Counted from the first letter of the stretch, positions 50,263 to 60,190 are shown. The stretch is DNA of 64,000 nt from Hungatella sp. UBA3048 (GCA_002367105.1 DFCS01000044.1:158829-222828), one strand, 5' to 3'. Numbers and translations are program-made. Notes: a model not told the origin generated them from the sequence alone.

Positions 50263-52491
50263 ATGACGGAACGATATGCCCGGATTATTATTGATATTTC
50301 CCATGAAAAAGTTGACAGAACCTTTGATTACCGGATTCCGGCCGGGCTTCTTGATGAAGTGGCTGTTGGGTCCCTGGTTTTGATTCCTTTTGGAAAAGGA
50401 AATTCCATGCGGAAAGGGTATGTGGTAGGCATTGCCGCCCATGCGGATTATGATCCGGATAAAATTAAGGAAATAGCAGGAATTGTAACTGATGGTATAT
50501 CAGCGGAATCCCTGCTCATTTCCCTGGCATGGTGGCTGAAAGAACGGTATGGCTCCACCATGAACCAGGCATTAAAAACGGTACTTCCGGTAAAGCAAAA
50601 GGTAAAGCCAAAGGAAAAAAAGGTGCTTAAAAGCCTTTTAGATCATTCTCAGCTTATCAACGCTTTAGAGGAAGCGGAAAAAAAGAAATATAAGGCCAGA
50701 GCAAGACTCTTTCAGGCACTTATGGAAAATCCTGTCATCCCATACGAAATTGCAGTTAACCAGATGAACCTTTCTGCTGCCACCTTAAAGCCGGTGATAG
50801 AGAAAGGATACGTAAGCCTTGATCGTGAAGAGGTTTACAGAAATCCTGTTAAAACAGAGGCAAAAGAAAGAAGTAAAGTGGTTTTAAATGGGGAACAGCA
50901 GGCCATTGCAGACAGCTTTTGCCTGGATTATTCCCAATCGGTAAGAAAGACCTATCTGATCCATGGCATTACGGGAAGCGGAAAGACGGAAGTTTACATG
51001 GAGCTGATCCAAAGGGTCATAGAGGATGGAAAGCAGGTGATCGTTCTCATTCCGGAGATTGCCTTAACCTACCAGACTGTTCTGCGTTTCTACGGAAGAT
51101 TTGGGAACCGGGTGTCCATCATCAATTCAAGATTATCGGCAGGAGAACGGTATGACCAGTTTGAACGGGCAAGAAACGGAGATATTGATATTATGATCGG
51201 TCCCCGTTCGGCCCTGTTTACGCCTTTTTCCCGTCTCGGGCTGATTCTGATAGACGAAGAGCATGAGGGTGCTTACAAAAGTGAAGTATCCCCAAGATAC
51301 CATGCCAGGGAGGTGGCTGAGAAAAGGGCCTCCATGCAGGGGGCATCTTTGGTTTTAGGCTCAGCGACTCCATCCCTGGAAGCTTACACAAAAGCCCTTC
51401 TTGGGGAATACCGGCTTTTCCGCCTGACAGAACGGGCCAAAAAAAACAGCCGTCTGGCGTCAGTATCTGTGGTGGATTTAAGGCAGGAGCTAAAAGAGGG
51501 CAATAAATCCATTTTCAGCAGGAATTTACAGGCGCTTATTGAGGACCGGCTGGAGAAACGGGAGCAGGCCATGCTGTTTATCAACAGACGGGGTTATGCA
51601 AATTTTGTTTCCTGCCGTTCCTGCGGCGAAGCCATTCGCTGCCCACACTGTGACGTGACTCTGACACTTCATAATAACAGCCGTCTTGTCTGTCATTATT
51701 GCGGTTATTCCATATCCATGCCAGACCGCTGTCCGGCATGTGGTTCTCCTTACATTGCCAATTTCGGAGTGGGAACCCAGAAGATAGAGCAAATGACAAA
51801 GAAGATGTTCCCGGCTGCCAGAGTCCTGCGAATGGATCTGGATACCACCTCCAAAAAGGGAGGACATGAGGAGATACTCACCGCTTTTTCTGAGGGAGAG
51901 GCTGACATCCTTATCGGAACTCAGATGATTGTAAAGGGACATGATTTCCCTAATGTAACTCTGGTAGGGGTGCTGGCGGCAGATCTGTCTTTGAATACCC
52001 CGGACTACCGTTCTGCAGAACGGACCTTCCAGCTCTTAACCCAGGCGGCAGGAAGAGCCGGACGGGATTCCCGAAATGGGGACGTGGTCATTCAGACTTA
52101 TAGCCCGGAGCATTACAGCATTGTGACTGCCGCAAATCAGGATTATGAGGCGTTTTACCAACAGGAAATGGCATATCGGCGCCTGATGAAATACCCTCCG
52201 GCAAGCGGCCTTTTAACTGTTCAGTTTTCCTCAAGACAGGAAGAATGTCTAAAAGAAGCAGCGGCTTTAACAGCCGGGGTTATTGACCCCCTGGCGGAAC
52301 AGGAAGCAGTACAGATCATCGGCCCGGTAGATGCGAGCGTTTACAAAATTAATGATATCTATAGAAAAATTTTATACTTGAAACAGGAAAACTATGATAT
52401 ACTAATAAAAATCAGGGATCAAATCGATGTTTTTTCAGAAAACCATCGGCAGTTGTTTGATCAGGTGATGATTCAATATGATTTTTCGTAA
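50263..52491 (+). CDS. priA: Primosomal protein N' (replication restart helicase PriA)
   Basis: The 742-residue helicase restarts stalled replication forks. It shows an N-terminal 3'-end-binding domain, Walker A GITGSGKTEVYMEL (about 239-252), DEEHEGAYKSE (Walker B/DEAH-like), zinc-binding cysteines in CRSCGEAIRCPHCD and CHYCGYSISMPDRCPACG, and helicase motifs ILIGTQMIVKGHDFPNV and TQAAGRAGR. A frame from 50176 would prepend 29 residues encoded by the dispersed repeat; ATG 50263 begins MTERYARIIIDIS and has AGAGGA, so it is preferred. Confidence 0.94.
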   Translation: MTERYARIIIDISHEKVDRTFDYRIPAGLLDEVAVGSLVLIPFGKGNSMRKGYVVGIAAHADYDPDKIKEIAGIVTDGISAESLLISLAWWLKERYGSTMNQALKTVLPVKQKVKPKEKKVLKSLLDHSQLINALEEAEKKKYKARARLFQALMENPVIPYEIAVNQMNLSAATLKPVIEKGYVSLDREEVYRNPVKTEAKERSKVVLNGEQQAIADSFCLDYSQSVRKTYLIHGITGSGKTEVYMELIQRVIEDGKQVIVLIPEIALTYQTVLRFYGRFGNRVSIINSRLSAGERYDQFERARNGDIDIMIGPRSALFTPFSRLGLILIDEEHEGAYKSEVSPRYHAREVAEKRASMQGASLVLGSATPSLEAYTKALLGEYRLFRLTERAKKNSRLASVSVVDLRQELKEGNKSIFSRNLQALIEDRLEKREQAMLFINRRGYANFVSCRSCGEAIRCPHCDVTLTLHNNSRLVCHYCGYSISMPDRCPACGSPYIANFGVGTQKIEQMTKKMFPAARVLRMDLDTTSKKGGHEEILTAFSEGEADILIGTQMIVKGHDFPNVTLVGVLAADLSLNTPDYRSAERTFQLLTQAAGRAGRDSRNGDVVIQTYSPEHYSIVTAANQDYEAFYQQEMAYRRLMKYPPASGLLTVQFSSRQEECLKEAAALTAGVIDPLAEQEAVQIIGPVDASVYKINDIYRKILYLKQENYDILIKIRDQIDVFSENHRQLFDQVMIQYDFS

Positions 52492-52509
52492 ATGAGAGGA
52501 TAAAAGAAA

Positions 52510-53004
52510 ATGGCAATTAGAAAGATTAGAACCATTGGAGATGAAATTTTAAGAAAGCACTGCAAACCTGTAAAAGAGATCACACCAAGGATTACCGAGC
52601 TGATCGTAGATATGTTTGAAACCATGTATGAATCAAATGGGGTTGGCCTGGCAGCTTCCCAGGTGGGAATTTTAAAACAGATCGTAGTTATAGATGTAGA
52701 TGATGGCAACCAGTATGTACTTATTAATCCGGACATCGTGGAGACTAGAGGAAGTCAGACCGGGCCGGAAGGCTGTCTTAGCGTTCCAGGAAAATCCGGA
52801 ACGGTTACCAGACCCGATTATGTAAGGGTAAAGGCTTTTGATGCTTCCATGGAGCCGTTCGAATTGGAAGGAGAAGGATTTTTAGCTCGTGCAATCTGTC
52901 ATGAATGCGACCATTTAAACGGCGATTTATACGTAGACAAAGTGGAAGGCGAGCTGGAGGATGTCTCCCTGGATGAGGATGAAGAAGGAGAGGTTGAAGA
53001 ATAA
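52510..53004 (+). CDS. def: Peptide deformylase
   Basis: The 164-residue metalloenzyme removes the formyl group from nascent proteins. All three motifs are present: GVGLAASQVG (about 45-54), EGCLSVP (90s) and HECDHLNG (about 135-142), giving one Cys and two His ligands for iron. A very acidic C-terminal tail (EDVSLDEDEEGEVEE) is seen. It follows priA by 18 bp and precedes fmt by 2 bp, the classic def-fmt pair. Confidence 0.96.
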   Translation: MAIRKIRTIGDEILRKHCKPVKEITPRITELIVDMFETMYESNGVGLAASQVGILKQIVVIDVDDGNQYVLINPDIVETRGSQTGPEGCLSVPGKSGTVTRPDYVRVKAFDASMEPFELEGEGFLARAICHECDHLNGDLYVDKVEGELEDVSLDEDEEGEVEE

Positions 53005-53006
53005 TT

Positions 53007-53996
53007 ATGCGTATCGTATTTATGGGAACACCTGATTTTTCCGTTCCCGCTCTTGAGGCTATAAAAGAGGCCGGACATGAGATCCTTGCGGTAGTTACCC
53101 AGCCGGATAAACCCAAGGGAAGAGGGAAGGAAGTCCAGATGACTCCGGTAAAGGAGAAGGCGTTGGAATACCAGCTCCCTGTTTACCAGCCGGTCAAAGC
53201 CAGGGATCCGGAATTTGTCAAATTTCTATCAGATCTGGAACCGGAGCTGATCTTAGTGATCGCTTTCGGACAGCTCCTGCCAAAGTCCATACTGGATATT
53301 CCCAAATACGGTTGTGTGAATATCCACGCTTCTCTGCTGCCTAAGTACCGCGGCGCATCTCCCTTACAATATGCGGTCATTAACGGGGAGAAGGAAAGCG
53401 GTGTCACGACCATGATGATGGCGGAGGCTCTGGATACCGGAGATATGCTTGACCAGGAAGCCACTTCTTTGGATGAAAAAGAAACATTCGGCAGCCTTCA
53501 TGATAAACTGAGCAGTATGGGAGGCAGGCTTATTTTAAAAACTATAGACAAACTGGTAAAAGGAACTGCCATCCGTATCCCCCAGGATGATTCCAAGGCC
53601 TGCTATGTGGGCATGATAAAAAAGTCTATGGGAGACATTGACTGGTCTATGGATGCAGTATCCATTGAGCGCCTGATCCGTGGATTAAATCCATGGCCCA
53701 GCGCCTATTCAGTATGGAATGAAAAAGTGATGAAACTATGGGAAGCAGAAGTAGTGGATAAGGAGTATGAAGGGGCTTGTGGCCAGGTGGCAGAGGTCAG
53801 CCGGGACTGTCTGGTCATAAAAACCGGAAAAGGCGGCTTATCCATCCGCAAACTTCAGCTGCAAGGGAAAAAGTGCATGGATATTGACGCGTTTCTCCGC
53901 GGATATCCCATTGCAAAAGGCACCGTTTTGGAGCGCCTTGCAGACATGCCTAAAAGCCCGGAAAGCGCGGGCAAGAAAGAAGAAAGGGGAGTCTGA
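53007..53996 (+). CDS. fmt: Methionyl-tRNA formyltransferase
   Basis: The 329-residue enzyme formylates initiator Met-tRNA with 10-formyl-THF. N-terminal motifs: MRIVFMGTPDFSVPALEAI, the catalytic region VNIHASLLPKYRGASPLQ (Asn, His) and MMAEALDTGDMLDQE (Asp), with a C-terminal OB-like tRNA-binding domain (about 210-310; RGLNPWPSAYS). It lies 2 bp after def and 2 bp before the YugP-like protease gene. The short Lys/Glu-rich tail after about 312 is extra to the core fold. Confidence 0.95.
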   Translation: MRIVFMGTPDFSVPALEAIKEAGHEILAVVTQPDKPKGRGKEVQMTPVKEKALEYQLPVYQPVKARDPEFVKFLSDLEPELILVIAFGQLLPKSILDIPKYGCVNIHASLLPKYRGASPLQYAVINGEKESGVTTMMMAEALDTGDMLDQEATSLDEKETFGSLHDKLSSMGGRLILKTIDKLVKGTAIRIPQDDSKACYVGMIKKSMGDIDWSMDAVSIERLIRGLNPWPSAYSVWNEKVMKLWEAEVVDKEYEGACGQVAEVSRDCLVIKTGKGGLSIRKLQLQGKKCMDIDAFLRGYPIAKGTVLERLADMPKSPESAGKKEERGV

Positions 53997-53998
53997 TT

Positions 53999-54715
53999 AT
54001 GTATTATGGCGGAATGATGGGATATTACATGGATCCGACCTGGATCCTGGTCATCATCGGAGCAGTTCTGTCCATGGTGGCATCTGCAAGGGTCAACAGC
54101 ACATTTAATAAATATTCAAAAGTAAGAAGCATGTCCGGAATGACAGGGGCAGAAGCAGCACAGCGCCTTTTAAATTCCCAGGGCATTTATGATGTTCAGG
54201 TAAGGTCTGTAGGCGGGCAGCTTACGGATCATTATGATCCCAGAACCAAAACTGTTAACCTGTCTGACTCTGTTTATGGTTCCACATCAGTGGCAGCAAT
54301 CGGTGTCGCAGCACACGAATGCGGACATGTGATGCAGGACAGCACAGGCTATATTCCTCTGAAACTTCGGGCAGCCATTGTGCCGGCAGCCAATATTGGC
54401 TCCAAGGCAGCACTGCCTCTCATTATTCTTGGCGTAATAATAGGGGGAATCGGTTCTCCCTTAGTTAATATCGGCCTGATCCTGTTTTCTCTGGCGGTAA
54501 TCTTTCAGCTGATCACCCTGCCTGTGGAATTCAATGCTTCCAGCCGGGCGGTCACTCTTTTGGGCCAGGTGGGGATTTTAGGTGACCAGGAATTAGGTTA
54601 TACCAGAAAAGTGCTGGGTGCGGCAGCCCTTACCTATGTGGCGGCGCTTGCTGCAACCGTGCTTCAGCTTCTAAGGCTGGTTATCTTGTTTGGAGGAAGA
54701 AGGAATGATGACTAA
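53999..54715 (+). CDS. YugP-family membrane zinc metallopeptidase
   Basis: The 238-residue protein has an N-terminal hydrophobic segment (about 13-32), the zinc motif HECGH in GVAAHECGHVMQD (about 101-113) and two or three C-terminal helices. These are features of the Zn_peptidase_2 (YugP) family of membrane-embedded proteases. Substrate unknown. Its position between fmt and rsmB is common in Lachnospiraceae. It overlaps the rsmB start by 11 bp. Confidence 0.88.
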   Translation: MYYGGMMGYYMDPTWILVIIGAVLSMVASARVNSTFNKYSKVRSMSGMTGAEAAQRLLNSQGIYDVQVRSVGGQLTDHYDPRTKTVNLSDSVYGSTSVAAIGVAAHECGHVMQDSTGYIPLKLRAAIVPAANIGSKAALPLIILGVIIGGIGSPLVNIGLILFSLAVIFQLITLPVEFNASSRAVTLLGQVGILGDQELGYTRKVLGAAALTYVAALAATVLQLLRLVILFGGRRNDD

Positions 54716-56036
54716 AGAGACAGACAGCAGGGAAATCTCACTGGATATCCTGTTAGAGATTCTGGAGCGGGGAGGCTACAGCCATATCATCCTGCGTCAG
54801 GCTCTGAATAAGTATCAGTATCTGGATAAATCGGAACGGGCCTTCATTTCCAGAATCGTAGAGGGGTCTGTAGAATACCTGCTTCAGATCGATTATATCA
54901 TTGATTCCTTTTCCAATACAAAAGTTTCAAAGATGAAACCGGTAATACGTACTATTTTGCGCATGTCGGTCTATCAGCTCCTTTATATGGACCGTGTTCC
55001 CGATTCTGCCGTATGCAACGAAGCGGTGAAACTTGCCGTGAAACGGAAGTTTACAGGATTAAAGGGCTTTGTCAATGGAGTGCTGAGGAATATTTCCAGA
55101 AATAAAGAGGGATTGGGCTGGCCCGATGATTCTGTCCGTTATTCCATGCCGGCATGGATCGTATCCATGTGGGAGGAAACCTACGGCAGGGAAACAGCAG
55201 TCACCATGATGGAATCCTTTTTAAAAAATAAGAAAACTACGGTCCGCTGTAATTTTGCAAAGGCTTCAAAAGAAGAAATCCTTCAGAGCCTTAAAAAGCA
55301 GGGGGCGGAAGTAAGTGAGTCAGGAATCTCAAAAGCAGTGCTTTGCATTGAAAAATATGATTACCTGGAAGGTCTGGAAGCATTCCAAAAGGGCTATATC
55401 CAGGTTCAGGATCTAAGTTCCAGCTTTGTAGGTGAAATCGCTGACCCTAAAAAGGAAGATTATGTCATTGATGTCTGCGGCGCACCGGGAGGAAAGAGCA
55501 TTCATATAGCAGATAAGCTTGACGGGACAGGTATGGTGGAGGTCCGGGACTTAAGCCTATTAAAGATAAATATGGTCGAAGAAAATATGAAGCGATGCGG
55601 ATTTTCAAATATCCGCACAAAAGTCCAGGATGCACTTGTCGCTGACCCGGATTCCGTGGAAAAGGCGGATATCGTCATAGCCGATCTGCCTTGCTCCGGA
55701 CTTGGGATTATTGGACGAAAGCCGGATATCAAATACCGCATGACGCCGGAAGCCCTGGAATCTTTGGCCGTGCTCCAGCGGAATATCCTGTCGGTTGTCC
55801 AGGCATATGTAAAACCGGGCGGGCGTCTGATTTTCAGTACATGTACCATAAATAGAAAAGAAAATGAAGAAAATGCCCGGTGGTTTCTTGAGCATTTTCC
55901 TTTTGACTGTATAAGCCTGGAGGGAAAATTAGGAGAAGGGCTGGATTCAGCTGCCGCAAACAGGGAGTTTATACAGCTTTTGCCGGGAATCCATCCCTGT
56001 GACGGATTTTTTATCGCGGCATTTCAAAAAAGGTAG
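54705..56036 (+). CDS. rsmB: 16S rRNA (cytosine-967-C5)-methyltransferase
   Basis: The product (443 residues from ATG 54705) has an N-terminal NusB-like RNA-binding domain (about 10-140) and a Rossmann-type methyltransferase domain with DVCGAPGGKSIHIAD (AdoMet loop), ADLPCSGLG (catalytic Cys) and STCTINRKENE (second Cys). It methylates C967 of 16S rRNA. A TTG at 54690 is an alternative, but GGAGGAAGAAGGA sits just before ATG 54705. One oddity: VEVRDLSLLKI replaces the usual AxDxS/R-type motif 1.5 text. Confidence 0.92.
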   Translation: MMTKETDSREISLDILLEILERGGYSHIILRQALNKYQYLDKSERAFISRIVEGSVEYLLQIDYIIDSFSNTKVSKMKPVIRTILRMSVYQLLYMDRVPDSAVCNEAVKLAVKRKFTGLKGFVNGVLRNISRNKEGLGWPDDSVRYSMPAWIVSMWEETYGRETAVTMMESFLKNKKTTVRCNFAKASKEEILQSLKKQGAEVSESGISKAVLCIEKYDYLEGLEAFQKGYIQVQDLSSSFVGEIADPKKEDYVIDVCGAPGGKSIHIADKLDGTGMVEVRDLSLLKINMVEENMKRCGFSNIRTKVQDALVADPDSVEKADIVIADLPCSGLGIIGRKPDIKYRMTPEALESLAVLQRNILSVVQAYVKPGGRLIFSTCTINRKENEENARWFLEHFPFDCISLEGKLGEGLDSAAANREFIQLLPGIHPCDGFFIAAFQKR

Positions 56037-56038
56037 AA

Positions 56039-56112
56039 CCCTACAGGCATACCTTTACACCCGGTAAAGCGGGGTGGGCCCTGCCCCAAAAGCATGGGTA
56101 GAATAGAGGAAA
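56039..56112 (+). repeat. Dispersed hairpin repeat, copy C
   Basis: CCCTACAGGCATACCTTTAC starts this copy and CCCCAAAAGCATGGGTAGAA then AGAGGAAA ends it, matching copies A and B, with about 22 extra bases (GC-rich) in the middle. As in the other copies it lies directly between two genes, and its AGAGGAAA end is the ribosome site of rlmN. Confidence 0.55.
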
Positions 56113-56118
56113 TGGATA

Positions 56119-57171
56119 ATGGATAAAATAGATATAAAATCTCTGGATATGGAACACCTGACATCCTTTATGGTATCCATTGGAGAAAAGCCCTTCCGTG
56201 CAAAACAGCTTTATGAATGGATGCACCAGAAGCTGGCTTCTGATTTTGATGAAATGACAAATCTTCCTAACTCACTGAAGGAAAAGCTTTTGCAGCTGAC
56301 AGAATTTACCTGCCTTTCAGTTGTCGAGGAAAAGATTTCAAAAATAGATGAAACAAGAAAATACTTATTTGCCCTTTCCGATGGTAATGTGATTGAAAGC
56401 GTTTTGATGAAATACAAGCATGGGAATTCAGTCTGCATTTCATCCCAGGTGGGCTGCCGCATGGGCTGCCGGTTCTGTGCTTCCACACTTGACGGGTTGG
56501 AAAGAAATTTAACCCCTTCTGAAATGCTTGATCAGATATACCGGATCCAGAGAATTACCGGGGAACGGGTTTCCAATGTGGTTGTCATGGGTTCCGGAGA
56601 ACCGTTAGACAATTATGATAATCTGGTTCAATTCATTCGCCTTCTTACTGATGAAAACGGACTGAATATCAGCCAGCGAAACATAACGGTATCCACCTGC
56701 GGCATAGTTCCTGGAATACTTCGATTGGCGGAAGAAGATCTGCAGATTACCCTGGCATTGTCTCTTCACGCACCAAACGATGAAGTGAGAAAAACCCTGA
56801 TGCCCGTTGCCAATCGTTTCCCGCTAAAGGATGTACTGGATGCCTGCCAGACGTATTTTAATGTAACCGGGAGAAGGCTTACTTTTGAATACAGTCTGGT
56901 GAGCGGTGTCAACGACAATTTAAAGGAAGCCTCCGCCCTGGCGGCTCTTTTAAAGGGCCAGCACGGGCATGTGAATCTGATTCCGGTAAATCCAATTAAG
57001 GAGCGCAATTACGTGCAGTCAGACCGGAAGGCAATAGAAGCCTTTAAAAATCTTCTTGAAAAAAACGGAATAAATGTTACTATAAGAAGAGAAATGGGAC
57101 GGGATATTAACGGTGCCTGCGGACAGCTGAGGAAAAGCTTTTTAAATCAGGAGTCAGATACTCCTCAGTAG
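56119..57171 (+). CDS. rlmN: 23S rRNA (adenine-2503-C2) / tRNA (adenine-37-C2) methyltransferase
   Basis: The 350-residue radical-SAM enzyme has the cluster motif CRMGCRFCAST (CxxxCxxC; about 114-124), the GSGEPLDNYDN segment, the second-half LALSLHAPNDEVR, and a C-terminal GACGQLRKSF with the methyl-carrying Cys, as in RlmN and Cfr. Arrangement and length are those of RlmN rather than the resistance gene cfr. It follows rsmB after repeat copy C. Confidence 0.94.
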   Translation: MDKIDIKSLDMEHLTSFMVSIGEKPFRAKQLYEWMHQKLASDFDEMTNLPNSLKEKLLQLTEFTCLSVVEEKISKIDETRKYLFALSDGNVIESVLMKYKHGNSVCISSQVGCRMGCRFCASTLDGLERNLTPSEMLDQIYRIQRITGERVSNVVVMGSGEPLDNYDNLVQFIRLLTDENGLNISQRNITVSTCGIVPGILRLAEEDLQITLALSLHAPNDEVRKTLMPVANRFPLKDVLDACQTYFNVTGRRLTFEYSLVSGVNDNLKEASALAALLKGQHGHVNLIPVNPIKERNYVQSDRKAIEAFKNLLEKNGINVTIRREMGRDINGACGQLRKSFLNQESDTPQ

Positions 57172-57277
57172 ACTACAGGGGATTTAACCCTTGAAGCATT
57201 CGCCGGATAAAGGAATACAAGAATTCCTGCACCTGGCACGTTGCTTACAGAAATAAAGAGGAAGTGAGAATGAAACG

Positions 57278-58024
57278 ATGAAGGCTTGCGCTATGACGGA
57301 CACCGGAAGAGTCCGTACGGCCAATCAGGATTATGTCTATGCCCAGGCAGAGCCTTTGGGCACACTGCCCAATCTTTTTTTGGTTGCAGACGGCATGGGC
57401 GGCCATCAGGCCGGAGATTATGCCTCCAGATATATTGCCGAAAGTCTGGTGGATCACTTAAAACAGGCGGATTCGTCTGGAATTGTTCCGCTTCTTCGGG
57501 AGGAAATCTTGAAGGTCAACGGAATGCTTTATCAGGAATCCATGAAAAGTACAGAGTTAAACGGAATGGGAACAACCTTGGTGGCGGCAGTGATCGAAGA
57601 CACTACCATGTATGTGGCTAATGTTGGAGACAGCCGTCTGTATCTGGTTAAAAATAATCGGCTGCAACAGATTACAAAGGACCATTCCTATGTGGAAGAA
57701 CTGGTGTCTTTAGGCCAACTGGAACGGGGGAGCCGGGATTATCAGGAAAAAAAGAATATTATAACAAGAGCGGTTGGTACAGAGGATAAGCTGGAGGTTG
57801 ATTTTTTTGAAGTCAGTCTGGAACCTGGAGATTATGTGCTCATGTGTTCCGATGGACTCAGCAATATGGTTGAGGACGCTGAGATAGAAGAAATTATATG
57901 CTCAGAACTGGAACTGCAGGAAAAGGCAGAAAAGTTGATTACAATAGCCAATGATAATGGCGGGAAAGACAATATAGCTGTTGTTTTAATTGATCCGCAG
58001 ATTGGCAGGGAGGTAAGCTTATGA
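57278..58024 (+). CDS. prpC: PP2C-family Ser/Thr protein phosphatase (Stp/PrpC)
   Basis: The 248-residue phosphatase has the PP2C motifs: TDTGRVRTANQDYVY (metal Asp), FLVADGMGGHQAGD (about 37-50), GMGTTLVAAV, VANVGDSRLYLV, ITRAVGT, LMCSDGLSNMV and GGKDNIAVVLI. It reverses phosphorylation by the PASTA kinase whose gene overlaps its end by 4 bp (ATGA). Upstream (57172-57277) there is a 106-bp gap with no clear promoter. Confidence 0.94.
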   Translation: MKACAMTDTGRVRTANQDYVYAQAEPLGTLPNLFLVADGMGGHQAGDYASRYIAESLVDHLKQADSSGIVPLLREEILKVNGMLYQESMKSTELNGMGTTLVAAVIEDTTMYVANVGDSRLYLVKNNRLQQITKDHSYVEELVSLGQLERGSRDYQEKKNIITRAVGTEDKLEVDFFEVSLEPGDYVLMCSDGLSNMVEDAEIEEIICSELELQEKAEKLITIANDNGGKDNIAVVLIDPQIGREVSL

Positions 58025-60180
58025 TCTTAAGACCGGGGACATTTTTACAGGACAGATATGAAATACTGGATCAGATCGGTTCCGGCGGGATGTCAGATGT
58101 ATATAAGGCCCTGTGCCATAAATTAAACCGCCCTGTAGCCATAAAAGTCTTAAAAGAAGAATTCAGTTCAGACAGCGGTTTTGTCAGCAAGTTTAAAATG
58201 GAGGCCCAGGCGGCTGCCCGCCTTTCCCATCCAAACATCGTAAACATCTATGATGTAGTAGATGAAGGGGATCTCCATTACATTGTCATGGAACTGATTG
58301 AAGGAATTACGTTAAAAAATTATATTAATAAAAAAGGCTGTCTTGATGTGAAAGAGGCCATTGGTGTTGCAATTTCCGTTGCACAGGGAATCGCAGCTGC
58401 TCATGAACAAGGGATCATACATCGGGATATCAAGCCTCAGAATATCATCATAGCCAGGGATGGAAAAGTGAAGGTGGCTGACTTCGGAATCGCGCGTGCC
58501 GCCACTTCCCAAACCTTAAGTGCTACCGCAGTAGGCTCTGTCCATTACATATCTCCGGAACAGGCAAGAGGCGGTTACAGCGATGTGAGAAGCGATGTTT
58601 ATTCTCTGGGAATCACCATGTACGAAATGGTGGCTGGCAGAGTTCCGTTTCAGGGCGATAATACAGTGACTGTTGCCCTGGCCCATTTGGAAGATCCGAT
58701 CACACCGCCAAGCTATTATAATGAGAACATTCCGGTAGGGCTTGAAAATATTATTTTAAAATGTACCGAAAAGAAACCGGAGTACCGTTATGGCAGCATG
58801 CAGGAGGTCATATCCGACTTACGGAAGGCGCTTGTCAATCCTGACGGAGATTTTGTACAGTATAATTCCCAGGTGGATGATTCCCAGACGGTTATTATCG
58901 GAAAACCGGAGCTGGAACAGATTCGTTCCGGTCGGAAGATCCAGGCAGATCCTACTGCCAGCCGTAATGGAAACAGAAATCAGGAGCAGAGGCAGGAACG
59001 CCGTCCGGAAAAAAATGCGGGCGGCCAGCCAGGAAACGGCAGAGCCAGAAAACAGGATTCCGAGGATGACATCAATCCAAAAATCGAAAGGCTTTTAACT
59101 GCGGCAGGTGTTGTTGTTGCCATTCTCATTGTGATCGTACTGGTCATTGTATTCTCTAAAGTAGGAGGCTTGTTCCGTTCCGGTTCTCCCAAGGAAACCG
59201 AATCAACTGCGGAAATTTCTACTGAAGAAACCTTAAGCGATAAAAAAGTGAAAATGACCAGCGTTGTGGGATTGGCTACGGATATTGCAGAGCAGAAGCT
59301 AAAGGATAACGGCGGCCTGTATATGAAGGTAAGCGATTATGTATTTGATGACACCGTAGACAAAGGAGATATTGTGTCTCAGGACCCGGCAGAGGGCACG
59401 GTAATAGATAAGTATTCTGCTGTCTATGTGGTGGTCAGCAAGGGACCGGAGCACGAAACCATAGACTTAACAACGCTTGGTCTGGAGAAGATGGATGGCG
59501 CTGCCGCAAAGGCAGCACTGGAAGGCAAAGGCCTGACCGTCAATGAGGAACAGAAAAACAGCGATACCGTAGCGGCGGGATCTGTCATCAGCTACAGCCC
59601 TGATAAGGCAAAAGAAGGAGAAACGGTGACTCTGGTTTTAAGCAGCGGTCCGGCTCTTGTCAATCCGGTCACTGTTCCAAACATTATTGGCCAGACACAG
59701 GAGGTCGCCGTGGAGATGTTAGCTGACGTGGGACTGGTTCAGGGAACGGTTACGGAAGCAGCTTCTGAGACAGTTCCCCGCGGCAATGTCATCAGCCAGT
59801 CCTTAAACGCTGACAGCCAGGTAGAGTCGGGCACCGCTGTGAATTATGTTATCAGCAGCGGAACTGCCCAGCAGTCCAAAGTCAAATATCTGGCTTCCAT
59901 TGATAAGTCTTATCCACTGCAGAACATTATCGGACCAGGCTCCGGCAGCACCCAGCTTACCTTAAAGATACAGCTGAGGCAGTCGGTGAATGGAAGAGAC
60001 GAAATCAGAGAGCTAATGGGACCTGTTATCATGGCAGGCGACCAGATGCTTCCCGTATCATTTAAAAATATAGAAGGCGCTTACGGTGTTTCCGGCGGGA
60101 CCGTAGAGATCGTAAATGTAGAGACCGGCGATGTGATTAATTCTTATTTCATCACATTTATACCGGTACCGCAATCGTAA
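58021..60180 (+). CDS. prkC: PASTA-domain Ser/Thr protein kinase (PrkC/Stk1)
   Basis: The 719-residue kinase has an N-terminal Hanks kinase domain (1-270): glycine loop GSGGMSDVYKA (20-30), K42, HRDIKPQNI (catalytic Asp) and ADFGIARA. A Gln/Arg/Asn-rich juxtamembrane region, one TM (about 357-382) and three extracellular PASTA repeats (about 410-475, 478-545, 550-620; VVGLATDIAEQKLKDNG, VPNIIGQTQEVAVEML) follow, plus a C-terminal beta-rich domain to 719. It senses muropeptides or lipid II and controls wall growth, division and germination. It is paired with the PP2C phosphatase upstream. Confidence 0.95.
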   Translation: MILRPGTFLQDRYEILDQIGSGGMSDVYKALCHKLNRPVAIKVLKEEFSSDSGFVSKFKMEAQAAARLSHPNIVNIYDVVDEGDLHYIVMELIEGITLKNYINKKGCLDVKEAIGVAISVAQGIAAAHEQGIIHRDIKPQNIIIARDGKVKVADFGIARAATSQTLSATAVGSVHYISPEQARGGYSDVRSDVYSLGITMYEMVAGRVPFQGDNTVTVALAHLEDPITPPSYYNENIPVGLENIILKCTEKKPEYRYGSMQEVISDLRKALVNPDGDFVQYNSQVDDSQTVIIGKPELEQIRSGRKIQADPTASRNGNRNQEQRQERRPEKNAGGQPGNGRARKQDSEDDINPKIERLLTAAGVVVAILIVIVLVIVFSKVGGLFRSGSPKETESTAEISTEETLSDKKVKMTSVVGLATDIAEQKLKDNGGLYMKVSDYVFDDTVDKGDIVSQDPAEGTVIDKYSAVYVVVSKGPEHETIDLTTLGLEKMDGAAAKAALEGKGLTVNEEQKNSDTVAAGSVISYSPDKAKEGETVTLVLSSGPALVNPVTVPNIIGQTQEVAVEMLADVGLVQGTVTEAASETVPRGNVISQSLNADSQVESGTAVNYVISSGTAQQSKVKYLASIDKSYPLQNIIGPGSGSTQLTLKIQLRQSVNGRDEIRELMGPVIMAGDQMLPVSFKNIEGAYGVSGGTVEIVNVETGDVINSYFITFIPVPQS

Positions 60181-60190
60181 GGAACAATAT

